Origin: Hyphomicrobiales bacterium
GTDB lineage: Bacteria; Pseudomonadota; Alphaproteobacteria; Rhizobiales; Rhizobiaceae
Assembly (NCBI GenBank): GCA_900472295.1
Contig: UCIA01000008.1
Location: forward strand, 45,873-109,872
Length of the DNA stretch: 64,000 nt
Reading direction: 5' to 3'
This document shows, piece by piece, positions 1-8,963 of this stretch. The notes under the pieces are model-generated. The model worked only from the letters and a program-made list of their open reading frames with translations, did not search any database and was not told where the DNA came from. A program made the translations under genes and the position numbers. How positions within the stretch are numbered: position 1 is the first letter of the stretch; each line of letters starts with the position of its first letter.

Positions 1-1
1 G

Positions 2-445
2 GCCGCCCCACAAATCACCCGCCGGCGCTTTGACGAGCTGTACGAGCTGCGTCTTCTGCTTGAACCTGCCGCCGCGGCCAAAGCCACCGCAACAATGGAT
101 AGGGAGCGCCTTGCCGCGCTGCAGGAGGCAGCCGGCGTCATGACCAGGCGGGTGGGGAAAGACGAACGCCTGCGCTATTCGAACTTCGCCCGTCAGGATG
201 CGATCTTCCACGACAAGATCGTCGAGTTCGCTCGGAACGAACTCATTCGCGAGACACTGAACCACCAGCATACCCACTTCCACATCTTCCGCCTGATGTA
301 TCACTCCAGGGTGACCGAAGAGGCGCTCGACGAGCACGAGGCTATTCTCGCTGCCTTCTCCGCGGGCGATCCGGACGCCGCCGAAAAAGCCATGCGCGTG
401 CACATCGAAAATTCGCGGGACAGGCTTCTGCCTGCATTCGAGTAG
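2..445 (+). CDS. GntR-family regulator, FCD domain (5' end outside window)
   Basis: The reading frame is open from the first bases of the window, so only the C-terminal part of the protein is present (about 147 residues). It begins inside the region that follows the winged helix (FDELYELRLLLEPAAAA), typical of the first helices of an FCD ligand-binding domain. The helical domain keeps the scattered His/Asp pattern that binds metal in FCD proteins (FHDKIVEF, then HQHTHFHIF, then EHEAILAAF and VHIENS). Such proteins repress or activate neighbouring catabolic genes in response to a carboxylate ligand. The target cannot be told because the DNA-binding part and the upstream gene are outside the window. 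Confidence 0.85.
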   Translation, partial: AAPQITRRRFDELYELRLLLEPAAAAKATATMDRERLAALQEAAGVMTRRVGKDERLRYSNFARQDAIFHDKIVEFARNELIRETLNHQHTHFHIFRLMYHSRVTEEALDEHEAILAAFSAGDPDAAEKAMRVHIENSRDRLLPAFE

Positions 446-607
446 CCCTGGCGATGTTGTTTGTCCGAGGCACCCTCAAGCGCGGCGCGCCGCTGTTCGC
501 CCAGGCTGCCGTCTTCGAATGCCATCCCCCGTTCTAAGCCGATTTCGATCCCGGGAAGCGAGGCGCGAAGTGCACCTCGCCCCTGCAACAAGCCGAGAGG
601 AGAAAAC

Positions 608-1201
608 ATGCCAGCCAAAAAAATCCTGATGCTGACGGGTGATTTCACCGAGGAGTATGAAATCTTCGTCTATCAGCAGGCGATGGAAGCGGTGGGACAC
701 ACCGTTCATGTCGTGTGCCCCGACAAAAGCGCCGGAGACATGATCAAGACATCGCTGCACGATTTCGAGGGCGATCAGACCTACACCGAAAAGCCCGGCC
801 ACAACGCGCTGATCAACAAGACCTTTGCCGACGCCGAGAAGCAGCTGAGCCAGTACGACGCTGTCTATTGCGCCGGTGGCCGTGGCCCTGAATACATCCG
901 CACCGACAAACGGATACAGGCAATGGTGCGCCATTTCCACGAGGCCAAAAAGCCGATCTTCACGATCTGCCATGGGGTCCAGATTCTGATCGCGGTCGAC
1001 GGCGTCGTCCGCGGCAAGAAGGTGGCGGCGCTCGCGGCTTGCGAGCCGGAGGTGACGCTTGCGGGCGGCACCTACATCGATCTGTCTCCCACCGATGCCT
1101 ATGTGGACGGGACGATGGTTTCAGCCAAAGGTTGGACCGCGCTTGCGGCGTTCATCCGTGAATGCCTGAAGGTGCTGGGAACGGAAATCCGCCATCCTTG
1201 A
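608..1201 (+). CDS. DJ-1/PfpI family protein (class I glutamine amidotransferase-like)
   Basis: This 197-residue protein has the complete single-domain DJ-1/PfpI length. It shows the nucleophile elbow TICHG with Cys121-His122 and an acidic residue near position 16 (FTEEYE) that usually sits beside the cysteine. Family members act as glyoxalases, deglycases, isonitrile hydratases or chaperones, so the precise reaction is open. The start at 608 is chosen because GAGAGGAG lies just upstream. An upstream in-frame ATG at 461 would add 49 residues of poor composition. It lies alone, tail to tail with the deacetylase-like gene, and a strong hairpin separates the two. Confidence 0.85.
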   Translation: MPAKKILMLTGDFTEEYEIFVYQQAMEAVGHTVHVVCPDKSAGDMIKTSLHDFEGDQTYTEKPGHNALINKTFADAEKQLSQYDAVYCAGGRGPEYIRTDKRIQAMVRHFHEAKKPIFTICHGVQILIAVDGVVRGKKVAALAACEPEVTLAGGTYIDLSPTDAYVDGTMVSAKGWTALAAFIRECLKVLGTEIRHP

Positions 1202-1211
1202 GTCTTTTGTC

Positions 1212-1239
1212 CCGGCGCATCCCTGAGGGGATGCGCCGG
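1212..1239. terminator. Hairpin between convergent genes
   Basis: A perfect 12-bp stem (CCGGCGCATCCC and its complement) with a 4-base loop lies between two convergent genes. It probably ends transcription from both sides, although neither side has a clean run of T. Confidence 0.7.
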
Positions 1240-1295
1240 TTCCCTTTGTCGAAAGCCGAAAGATCGCCTCACTGGCGGATCGTCCGATCCGGATT

Positions 1296-2408
1296 CTAGG
1301 CGATGCCGCCCAAAAGTTCCTCCGCCCTGGAAACAGCGGCCGCCTGATGCGGCTGCAAGGGCTGGCCGGCGTAGCTTTCGAAGACCGGCAGGAACGGGTC
1401 GTCGATATGCGTCCTTATGCCGGACAGTTGCTCCATCACCGCCAGGCCGCAATAGGGAACGTAGGAGGCCGAATAGCCGCCTTCATGCGACATCATCAGG
1501 CGCCCGCCGCAGAGGTCGTCCGCCGCCTGCATCAGCATACGCGTCATGTCGCGGTAGCTGCCGCTATGCAGCATCATGCGCCCCAGCGGATCGGCCGCCG
1601 AGGCGTCGAAACCCGACGGCACGACGATGAGATCAGGCTTGTAGAGATTGAGCGCCGGTAGCACGACGCGTTCGAAGACGGACATGTAAGCGCCGTGACC
1701 GCAGCCGGCCGGCAGCGGCACGTTGATGTTGTAGCCTTCGCCCTTGCCCTCGCCGCGCTCCTTGTGAAGACCACTGTCATGCGGATAGAGCCCGTCCTGA
1801 TGGATCGAGATGGTCAGTACCGACGGGTCCGAATAGAATGCGGACTGGGTGCCGTTGCCGTGATGAACGTCCCAGTCGACGCTCGCGACCCGCTCGAAGC
1901 CATGTTTGGCCCGGTTCTTCAGGATAGCCACCGGAACGTTGCCGAACAGGCAAAAGCCCATGCCTTGCATGCGCTCGGCATGATGGCCGGGCGGCCGTAC
2001 CAGCGCATAGCCATTGTCGACATCGCCGCTCAACACCGCATCCATCACCGCCACCGTGCCGCCGGCGGCCAGACAGGCGATCTCGTAGCTGCCATGGCCG
2101 AAGGGGGTGAGATAGCTCGCATCGCCGCCGCGCCCGTCACTGAGCAGCTTGATGCGGCTGATGTAGTCGCGGTCGTGAAACAGGGCGAGGTCGTCTTCGC
2201 TCACCGCGACGGAGGCGATCTTCGATAATTTTTCGGTCAGGCCCGAAACCTCCATCAGATTGCGGAATCGGCGTTTCGTGTCGGCATTCTCCGCATGCTC
2301 GCCCGGCTCGATGGTCAGGCTCGGCTGAAAGAACTGCGCGGCGTTGCCGGTCTCGTGCCAGAGATACAGCTCGTGAAAATTCCAGCCCGTCGTCATCTCG
2401 TGCCTCAT
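1296..2408 (-). CDS. Histone deacetylase-like amidohydrolase (class II HDAC/acetylpolyamine amidohydrolase fold)
   Basis: The 370-residue protein has all HDAC-superfamily active-site motifs: RPPGHHAE (His142-His143), DWDVHHGNGT (zinc ligands Asp180 and His182), GFDAS (zinc ligand Asp268) and EGGY (Tyr312). It therefore should be a zinc-dependent amidohydrolase removing acyl groups from amines. Bacterial relatives act on acetylated polyamines or other small N-acyl compounds. The start at 2408 overlaps the stop of the upstream GMC oxidoreductase gene as ATGA, indicating translational coupling. It is the last gene of an operon with an amidase and a Liv-type importer, which fits deacylation of an imported amide. 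An open frame extends 5' to 3032, but it lies antisense-like inside the GMC gene in another frame and is not used. Confidence 0.88.
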   Translation of the reverse strand: MRHEMTTGWNFHELYLWHETGNAAQFFQPSLTIEPGEHAENADTKRRFRNLMEVSGLTEKLSKIASVAVSEDDLALFHDRDYISRIKLLSDGRGGDASYLTPFGHGSYEIACLAAGGTVAVMDAVLSGDVDNGYALVRPPGHHAERMQGMGFCLFGNVPVAILKNRAKHGFERVASVDWDVHHGNGTQSAFYSDPSVLTISIHQDGLYPHDSGLHKERGEGKGEGYNINVPLPAGCGHGAYMSVFERVVLPALNLYKPDLIVVPSGFDASAADPLGRMMLHSGSYRDMTRMLMQAADDLCGGRLMMSHEGGYSASYVPYCGLAVMEQLSGIRTHIDDPFLPVFESYAGQPLQPHQAAAVSRAEELLGGIA

Positions 2409-3988
2409 CCCGCCATGATCATTGACGCGGCGCGTTCGGCGATCATGATCGTCGGCGCGTTGGTGTTGCCCGACACCATTTTCGGAAAGACCGAGGCGTC
2501 GGCGATGCAAAGCCCGTCCAGCCCATGGACCTTCATCGACGCGGGATCGACGACGGCCATCGCATCTGAACCCATGCGGCAGGTGCTGGTCGGGTGATAG
2601 AGCGTCGTGCAGTGGCCGCGAATATAGTCGGCGATCTCGGCGTCGCTCTCGCATTCGGCGCTCGGCGTGATTTCGCCGACGAGCAATTCGGCAAGCGGCG
2701 ACTGCGCCGCGATCCGCCGGCTGATGCGGATGCCTTCGACCAGCGTGGCGATGTCCGAGCCGTCCTCGTCGCTGATGAAGTAACGCGGGTCGATCGCTGG
2801 GTATTCGATCGGATTGGCCGAGCGCAGGCGGATCTCGCCGCGGCTGTCTGGCCGCTGCAGCGTGGTGTGCAGCGTGATGCCGGGCCTGGACGAAAGGAAC
2901 CGAACATAATCGCGATGTGGGCTGATGGCGCCGTAAAGTTGCAGATCCGGTTCGACATCGGGCCGGCTCTTGACGAAGCCGCCCGCCGCCACCCAGGGCG
3001 AGGAGCGCGGACCGCTGCGCGATGTCTCCCATTCCAGGAAGTCGCGTTGTAGCGTCTCGTCGGTCCAGGCGCCGACACCGATCTTGTCCTTCGTATAGAA
3101 GGTGATCGGAATGTTGATGTGGTCCTGCAGATCCTTGCCGACGCCGGGCAGGTCGTGGACGGGTGCTACGCCCACACGTGTGAGTTCGTCGGCCGGGCCG
3201 ATGCCCGACAGCAGCAGCAACTGGCAGCTGCCGATCGAGCCCGAAGACAGCACCACCTCCGTGTCGGCGAAGGCGGTCTCCGGTTCGCCATTGACGAGAT
3301 AGCGGATGCCCTTGACCCGGCCCTTCTCGACGATCAGGCCGGTCGCCAGCACACCGGTCCTGATCACCAGGTTGGGGCGTTCCTGCGCCGGGCGCAGATA
3401 GGCCTTGCTGGTGCCCCAGCGCTCGCCGTTCTTGATGGTGAACTGGAACAGGCCGACACCTTCCTGCTCGACGCCGTTGAAATCGCGGTTGTGCCTGTAG
3501 CCGGCGGCCTTGCAGGCCTCGATCCAGGCAAGCTCGTTGGCATCGACATGCGCGACATTGCCGATATGCAGTGGCCCATTGGCGCCGTGCAGCGGGTCGT
3601 TACCGAGTTCGGCATTGCTTTCGCAGGCCTTGAACACGGGCAGCACGTCTTCCCAGGCCCATCCGGGGCAGCCCATGGCCGCCCAGCCATCGTAGTCGGA
3701 CGGCAGGCCGCGAATATAGATCATGGCATTCAGCGCGCCGGAACCGCCGATCATCTTGCCGCGCGGCCAGAACACCCGCCTGCCGCGGCAACCGGCCTGC
3801 GGCTCGGTGTAGTAGCCCCAATCCACGGCTGTGTTGAACATGGTCGGCCAGTCGGAGGGCACGTCCGAGGCGAGCGGCGCCTCGCGTCCTGCCTCCAGCA
3901 GCAACACCTTGCGGGCAGGATCGGCACTGAGGCGATTTGCCAGCACGCAGCCGGCCGAGCCGGCACCCACTATGATCGTATCGAACAT
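2405..3988 (-). CDS. GMC-family FAD oxidoreductase (choline dehydrogenase-like)
   Basis: The 527-residue protein starts with the FAD-binding Rossmann motif (VGAGSAGCVLANRLS, ending in LLLEAG) and contains GMC signatures such as WPRGKMIGGSGALNAMIYIRG. Near the C-terminus are HPTSTCRMG and VSGNTNAPTIMIAERAA, which carry the active-site His and Asn region. GMC enzymes oxidise alcohols to aldehydes or acids. The substrate is unknown. Ten bases separate it from LivM upstream, and it overlaps the deacetylase-like gene by 4 bp, so it belongs to the Liv/amidase operon. It probably oxidises an alcohol released from the imported compound. Confidence 0.9.
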   Translation of the reverse strand: MFDTIIVGAGSAGCVLANRLSADPARKVLLLEAGREAPLASDVPSDWPTMFNTAVDWGYYTEPQAGCRGRRVFWPRGKMIGGSGALNAMIYIRGLPSDYDGWAAMGCPGWAWEDVLPVFKACESNAELGNDPLHGANGPLHIGNVAHVDANELAWIEACKAAGYRHNRDFNGVEQEGVGLFQFTIKNGERWGTSKAYLRPAQERPNLVIRTGVLATGLIVEKGRVKGIRYLVNGEPETAFADTEVVLSSGSIGSCQLLLLSGIGPADELTRVGVAPVHDLPGVGKDLQDHINIPITFYTKDKIGVGAWTDETLQRDFLEWETSRSGPRSSPWVAAGGFVKSRPDVEPDLQLYGAISPHRDYVRFLSSRPGITLHTTLQRPDSRGEIRLRSANPIEYPAIDPRYFISDEDGSDIATLVEGIRISRRIAAQSPLAELLVGEITPSAECESDAEIADYIRGHCTTLYHPTSTCRMGSDAMAVVDPASMKVHGLDGLCIADASVFPKMVSGNTNAPTIMIAERAASMIMAG

Positions 3989-3998
3989 CGTCAGTCTC

Positions 3999-5102
3999 TC
4001 ACTTTCCGGTCGGAGGCGGGCTTTGCACAATTCTGCTGTCCGTTGGCTTGCTGTCTCCCGGTTCAGCGCGCCGGCGCGTGAGCCAGCCGACGAGGTCGCC
4101 AAACCGGCCGACGAGCCCCTTCGGCATCAGCACTACGGACAGCGCGATGATCAGGCCGAGGCCGAGTGTGCGGAACTCACCACTCTCGCGCATCAATTCG
4201 TCGGCCAAAACCAGCACCACCGTACCGACCAGTGGTCCCCAGAACGTGCCGACGCCGCCGACGACAACGATGGCGATGATGAACATCAGTTGCGACATCG
4301 ACAGTACTCCGGGGCCGATCGCCTGGAAATGCGCGGCATAGAAACCGCCGGCAAGTCCGGTGAAAAAGGCGGAAATGCCGAACACGAGAAGCTGCGCCTG
4401 AAAGCGGTTGACGCCTCGCGCGACCGCATAGCCCGGATTGTCCTTCAGAGCCCGGAAGGCAAGGCCGATCGGACTTTTGACGATGACGTAGGTGAAGAGC
4501 ATGGTGATCGCGAACAGGACCGAGATGATCGCATAATTGCCGACCAGCCAATGTGTCTTCAGCAAGGCCCTGGTACCGAGGTCGCCGAAGCGCGCAAAGC
4601 CGACGGCGCCGCCGGTGAACTGGCGGCAGACGGAGCCGACCATTACGAAGCATTCGGTATCGGTTACGATCAGCAGATACATCGCCTGGGCGATGGCAAG
4701 CGTCAGCAACGCCACATAGACGCCGGTCAGGCGAAGGCAGGCCAGGCCGACGACGAGCGAGAACAACACCGCGCCCAGCGCGCCGGGCACAAGTGCCGCC
4801 CAGACGTTCCAGCCGAAATAGAAGCAGATCATCGCCGTCGCATAGCCGCCAAAGGCGAAGATCGCCATTTGCGCCAGCGAGAAGATTCCGGAGAAACCGA
4901 ACAACAGATTCCACTGCGACGCGATTGTCGCATAGAACAGCGCCAGAACGATCTGGCCGAGAATGTAGCGGCTGTCGACGATGAAAGGCAGCGCGATCGC
5001 CACCGCGATCAGCAACAGGGTGATGGCCAGATCGGTCCTGGCTAAACGGAACATGGAAGACCGGGACATTGTGGGCAGAGACATGGATCTTGTGTCTGTC
5101 AT
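3999..5102 (-). CDS. livM: Liv-type ABC transporter permease (LivM-like)
   Basis: This 367-residue integral membrane protein of the branched-chain amino acid permease family has about ten hydrophobic segments. The family motif GxxGxxSLAQMAIFAFGGY appears in the first half and VVGGVGTFWGPLVGTVV in the second. It pairs with LivH to form the membrane channel. It follows LivH after 6 bp. Starts at 5102 or a few codons downstream (MSLPT, MSRSS) are all possible. The last 35 residues are a charged cytoplasmic tail. The substrate is not necessarily a branched-chain amino acid, because rhizobial Liv systems import amides, urea and aromatic acids. Confidence 0.9.
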   Translation of the reverse strand: MTDTRSMSLPTMSRSSMFRLARTDLAITLLLIAVAIALPFIVDSRYILGQIVLALFYATIASQWNLLFGFSGIFSLAQMAIFAFGGYATAMICFYFGWNVWAALVPGALGAVLFSLVVGLACLRLTGVYVALLTLAIAQAMYLLIVTDTECFVMVGSVCRQFTGGAVGFARFGDLGTRALLKTHWLVGNYAIISVLFAITMLFTYVIVKSPIGLAFRALKDNPGYAVARGVNRFQAQLLVFGISAFFTGLAGGFYAAHFQAIGPGVLSMSQLMFIIAIVVVGGVGTFWGPLVGTVVLVLADELMRESGEFRTLGLGLIIALSVVLMPKGLVGRFGDLVGWLTRRRAEPGDSKPTDSRIVQSPPPTGK

Positions 5103-5108
5103 TTGCCC

Positions 5109-5996
5109 TCACATGCGCCGGATTTCGGCGCGGCCGAAAAGGCCGGACGGTCGCCAGATCAGAACGGCAATGACGACGAAGAGCAGCGACGGAAAACCCC
5201 AGCGGGCACCCAGAGCGTACTGGACGAAGGATTCGAGCAGCGCCAACCCAAGCGCTGCGGCGACGGCGCCCGGCAAATTGCCGAGGCCCGCGACCACGCA
5301 CATGATGAAGGCCTTCAGCATTGGGTCGTTGCCGAGCGGCGGCGATAATTGCGTCATTGAGGAGACCATGACGCCGCAGATGCCAGCAAGCGCGCCGGAA
5401 AGCATAAGCACCTGCAGATAGACGCGGTTGACGGCAACGCCCATGAGTTGGGCCGCATCCCGGTTCTGCGCCGTCGCCCGGATCGCCCGGCCCATCCGCG
5501 TGCGGCCGAGTGCTAGCGAAACCGCCACCATCATGACGACGACCACCGCGATGATCAAAAGGTTCTGCCAAGGCAGCGTCAGCGGTCCGATGCGAAGCAC
5601 GCCGGCAATCGACACCGGCTGCTTCAGCGGTTGTCCGCCATAGGTCAACAGGATGGCGTTCTCCAGCGCTATGCCGACGCCAACCGTGGCGATCATGACA
5701 TTGGCTTCGAATGTCGACTTGTCGTTCTTCAACAGGTTGCGCACGATCGCGAAATAGAGGATGGCGCCGGCCGCTGCACCGGCAAGGATGGCGCCGGCAA
5801 AGCCGAGCGCGATCGGCAGGCCGAGCGAGGTGATCACCGTGAAGGCGACGTAGCCGCCAAGCGTCAGCATCGCCGCATGGGCCATGTTGAGCATGCCCAT
5901 CGAACCCCAGACCAGCGACAGCCCGACCGTCGCTAGCGCATAGAGCGCGCCCGAGGTGAAGCCGGCGACGAGAATGGCCATGAGAACGTCGGTCAT
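5109..5996 (-). CDS. livH: Liv-type ABC transporter permease (LivH-like)
   Basis: The 295-residue permease has the LivH N-terminal pattern FTSGALYALATVGLSLVWG followed by GMLNMAHAAMLTLGGY, and ends with a typical RPSGLFG segment. It is predicted to have eight or nine membrane spans and to pair with the adjacent LivM. Five bases separate it from the LivF ATPase gene upstream in the operon. Confidence 0.92.
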   Translation of the reverse strand: MTDVLMAILVAGFTSGALYALATVGLSLVWGSMGMLNMAHAAMLTLGGYVAFTVITSLGLPIALGFAGAILAGAAAGAILYFAIVRNLLKNDKSTFEANVMIATVGVGIALENAILLTYGGQPLKQPVSIAGVLRIGPLTLPWQNLLIIAVVVVMMVAVSLALGRTRMGRAIRATAQNRDAAQLMGVAVNRVYLQVLMLSGALAGICGVMVSSMTQLSPPLGNDPMLKAFIMCVVAGLGNLPGAVAAALGLALLESFVQYALGARWGFPSLLFVVIAVLIWRPSGLFGRAEIRRM

Positions 5997-6001
5997 GGGC
6001 G

Positions 6002-6730
6002 TCAGCCTCCGAGATAGGTTGCGAGGAGCTCGTCGCGCACCATCAGTTCGGCGGGCTTGCCCGACCAGACGATTGCGCCGTCGTCGAGCAGGTGCAGGTG
6101 GTCGGCGAGATCCTCTACCCGCGCCGGGTTTTCCTCCACCAGAAGGATCGTCCGGCCTGCCTTGCTGAGTTGCGAAATGACGTCGTAGACCTGATCGATG
6201 ATCAGCGGCGCCAGACCGAGCGAGGGCTCGTCGATCAACAGGATGCGCCCGCCCATCATCAGGCCGCGGCCGATGCCGACCATGCGCCGTTCGCCGCCGG
6301 ATAGCGTCGAGGCGATCTGGTTGCGGCGATCGGCGAGCTTCGGCAAAAGCGTGTAGACCTCGTCCAGCCGTCGCTTGATCTCGGCCTTGTCCGGCGCCAG
6401 ATAGGCGCCCATCAGCAGATTTTCGAGCACGCTCATCTGCGCAAACAGCATGTCGCCCTGCGGCACATGGGCGACGCCTAGCATTGCGGTCTCATGCGGC
6501 TTGCCGGAAAGGCTCTGGCCTTCGATGCTGATCTGCCCGCCGCGCAGTGGCACGAGGCCGGAGATCGTCTTCAGCAGCGTCGATTTGCCATGGCCATTGG
6601 GGCCGACGACGGTCACGAAGTCGCCTGCGTGGACGGTCAGCGAAACGCCCTTGAGAACGTCGAGGCCATCATAGCCGGAGACGATGGCCTCGAGATGCAG
6701 GACAGGCGGTCTGGCCGTGGCGCTCATCAT
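6002..6730 (-). CDS. livF: Liv-type ABC transporter ATPase (LivF-like)
   Basis: This 242-residue ATPase has Walker A GPNGHGKS at 43-50, signature LSGGE at 143-147, and Walker B ILLIDEPS at 163-170. It is the short LivF type that binds one permease of the Liv complex. Its start overlaps the stop of the LivG-like gene by 4 bp (ATGA). Confidence 0.93.
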   Translation of the reverse strand: MMSATARPPVLHLEAIVSGYDGLDVLKGVSLTVHAGDFVTVVGPNGHGKSTLLKTISGLVPLRGGQISIEGQSLSGKPHETAMLGVAHVPQGDMLFAQMSVLENLLMGAYLAPDKAEIKRRLDEVYTLLPKLADRRNQIASTLSGGERRMVGIGRGLMMGGRILLIDEPSLGLAPLIIDQVYDVISQLSKAGRTILLVEENPARVEDLADHLHLLDDGAIVWSGKPAELMVRDELLATYLGG

Positions 6731-7548
6731 AGCGAGCCCATGGCTGGGTTTGCCGCGGCAGCTTGTTCGTCAAAGAATTTTTTCAAGCGTTTCTGCGTGC
6801 CCTGGCCGAGATAGGTTTCGACGACGGTCTGGTCTTCGGCGACCTTGTCTGGCCTGCCCTCGAAGATCACTTTGCCGTGGTGCATGATGATGACGCGGCT
6901 GGACAGCGCCAGGAGAAAGCGCATGACATGCTCGATCAGGACGATGGTCAGTCCCTGGTCGCGCAGTTTCAGTACCATCGCCATGATCTGGTCGATCTCG
7001 GCGACGTTGAGCCCGCCGACCGGCTCATCGAGGAACAGCATCTTCGGCTTGGTGGCGATGGCGCCGGCAATCATCAACAGCTTGCGGTCGAGTACCGGCA
7101 GCCGCGCCACGGTTTCGTCGGCCTTGGCCGAAAGTCCGACGAATTCCAGCGCCTCGATCGTTGCCTGCCGGACATCGTCACCGAGACGAAAGCCGGCCAG
7201 CCTTCGCCGCTGCCGGCCGAAGTAGGCGGCAATCTCGATGTTTTCGCGAACGGTCAGGCTGTCGAAGGCGGCATTGAGCTGAAAGGTCCGGGCCATGCCG
7301 AGTTGGCAGATGCGGTCGGCCGGAAGTGCCGAAATGTCGGTGTCGCCGAAATGCACCCGGCCGCCACTGGCCGGCGTGATCCCGGTCACCACGTCGAAGA
7401 AGGTGGTTTTGCCGGCGCCGTTCGGCCCGCCAATGCCGACGATCTCGCCCGCATTGACCACCATCGACACGCCGTCGACGGCGGCCAACGAGCCGAACCG
7501 TTTGACCACACTGTCACAAACCAGCATCGGACCGGCGACCTCAGTCAT
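6727..7548 (-). CDS. livG: Liv-type ABC transporter ATPase (LivG-like)
   Basis: The second ATPase of the importer is 273 residues long with Walker A GPNGAGKT at 41-48 and Walker B MLFLDEPVGGLN. The usual LSYGQ signature is replaced by LPVLDRK, a degenerate form seen in some LivG branches. The start at 7548 is preferred because GGGTGAG sits just upstream. The frame opens 14 codons earlier at 7590, without a better ribosome site. It lies 82 bp downstream of the binding-protein gene and overlaps LivF by 4 bp. Confidence 0.9.
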   Translation of the reverse strand: MTEVAGPMLVCDSVVKRFGSLAAVDGVSMVVNAGEIVGIGGPNGAGKTTFFDVVTGITPASGGRVHFGDTDISALPADRICQLGMARTFQLNAAFDSLTVRENIEIAAYFGRQRRRLAGFRLGDDVRQATIEALEFVGLSAKADETVARLPVLDRKLLMIAGAIATKPKMLFLDEPVGGLNVAEIDQIMAMVLKLRDQGLTIVLIEHVMRFLLALSSRVIIMHHGKVIFEGRPDKVAEDQTVVETYLGQGTQKRLKKFFDEQAAAANPAMGSL

Positions 7549-7630
7549 ATTCTCACCCAATGGAACCGGTCGGGGGAACCGGTTGGGCACAGGGCCCGGC
7601 CGGTGTCGTTGGTTTCATTTCCGCGTCCGG

Positions 7631-8929
7631 TCACTTGATCCATGGCGGCAGGATGAAGCTGTCCGTGGCATAGAGCACCGGCGCGATCAGCTTCGGATCG
7701 GTCTTGTAATCCTGATGCTGCAGGAACTGGTGCGGCATGCCAAGCGACGGATCGGCCACTTGCGTCGGATAGCAGAAGGCCGATTGGCCGGCCGGATCGG
7801 CCCGGTAGGTGCCGTTGACCCCGCGATACACCAGGCGTTTCATGGCATTGGCCACCTTTGTGGTCTGCTCCTTGTTCATCGGCTCGCCCGGACCGCCGGC
7901 GATTGCCGCCGCAAGCGCCCACATCCACAGGCCGTCATAGGTCTGCGATCCCGTGATGTAGGCCGAGTTCGGACCGAATTTGGCGCGGTAGCTCTCGCGG
8001 AACGACTTGGAGAAATCGTCCGGCAGGCAGCCGATAACCGTCGAATAGACGACGCCGTTGACCGCCTCGCCGCCGATCTCGCGGAAAGCCGGCAGCGATG
8101 GTCCGTACTGCATGTAGATCAGGCTGTTGATCGGCTCGGCGAGGAACTGGACCATGAACTGCGCCAGGTCCTGCGGCAGGAAGTGCGTGACCAGGATCGC
8201 CGCCGGCGGGTCCTGGCGGAGTTTCGCCAGCGTCGGTCCCCACTGGTTGGTCGGGAACGGAACCGTCTCGAACAGGCTAACCTCGAAACCATATTCGGCC
8301 GCCTTGTCGCGGATCGCGTTGGCGATGACGATCGAGTATTCGTTGGCCGACGGAATGATGGCGATCTTCTTGTTGGGTGCCTTCCATTTGCCGTCCGCGA
8401 CGAGCGACTTCAGGAAATTCAGGCAGCCGGGGCCATACCAGAACTCCGGTGGGTCGCCCTGGAAGGAACTGTAATAACGGGCAGGGTCGGTCTTGAATTT
8501 CTCATTGTGCGAAATCAGCGTGTTGTAGTGCATCATGATGACGTCGTTGTCGGCGGCGACATCCATCTCGATCATGTTGGTGCCGAGATTGTAGCCGTTG
8601 ATGATGGCCGGCGCCTCGAAACGGTCGATCAGACGCTGCATTGACTGGCTGACGAGGTCGGCGCCCATTTCCTTGGTGTCTTCGATGTGGATTTCGACCG
8701 GCCGGCCGAGAATGCCGCCCGCCGCATTGATTTCCTCGGCGGCAAGTTCGAGACCGTTCTTGAACTCGATGCCGTCGGCGGCGGCGATGCCGGACATCGG
8801 CAGGGCCGAGCCGACCGGAATGGGCTTGGTGTCCTGGGCGATCGCCGCAGTGTTCATGTCGGAAAGAAGAGCGGCACCGGTGGCTCCGGCACCGACCACG
8901 CCTTGAAGCATTGCACGTCTGTTCATCAT
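7631..8929 (-). CDS. Liv-type ABC transporter substrate-binding protein
   Basis: The 432-residue periplasmic protein starts with a Tat-like signal (MNRRAMLQGVVGAGATGAALL), followed by the Peripla_BP_6 opening VGSALPMSGIAAADG. AAEEINAAGGILGRPVEI follows, which marks receptors of Liv, urea and amide importers. A good ribosome site (AAGGGGA) precedes the double ATG. It is placed between an amidase gene and the four transporter genes, so the ligand is likely the amidase substrate or product. Confidence 0.9.
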   Translation of the reverse strand: MMNRRAMLQGVVGAGATGAALLSDMNTAAIAQDTKPIPVGSALPMSGIAAADGIEFKNGLELAAEEINAAGGILGRPVEIHIEDTKEMGADLVSQSMQRLIDRFEAPAIINGYNLGTNMIEMDVAADNDVIMMHYNTLISHNEKFKTDPARYYSSFQGDPPEFWYGPGCLNFLKSLVADGKWKAPNKKIAIIPSANEYSIVIANAIRDKAAEYGFEVSLFETVPFPTNQWGPTLAKLRQDPPAAILVTHFLPQDLAQFMVQFLAEPINSLIYMQYGPSLPAFREIGGEAVNGVVYSTVIGCLPDDFSKSFRESYRAKFGPNSAYITGSQTYDGLWMWALAAAIAGGPGEPMNKEQTTKVANAMKRLVYRGVNGTYRADPAGQSAFCYPTQVADPSLGMPHQFLQHQDYKTDPKLIAPVLYATDSFILPPWIK

Positions 8930-8963
8930 GGCAAGTTCCCCTTTGCGGTTGGTTATGCTCTTT

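Noticed and set aside
6727..7548. LivG with degenerate signature as a dead ATPase
   Set aside because: The same kind of change (LPVLDRK or LPYTDER for LSYGQ) occurs in both LivG copies here and is a family variant, and Walker A and B are intact.
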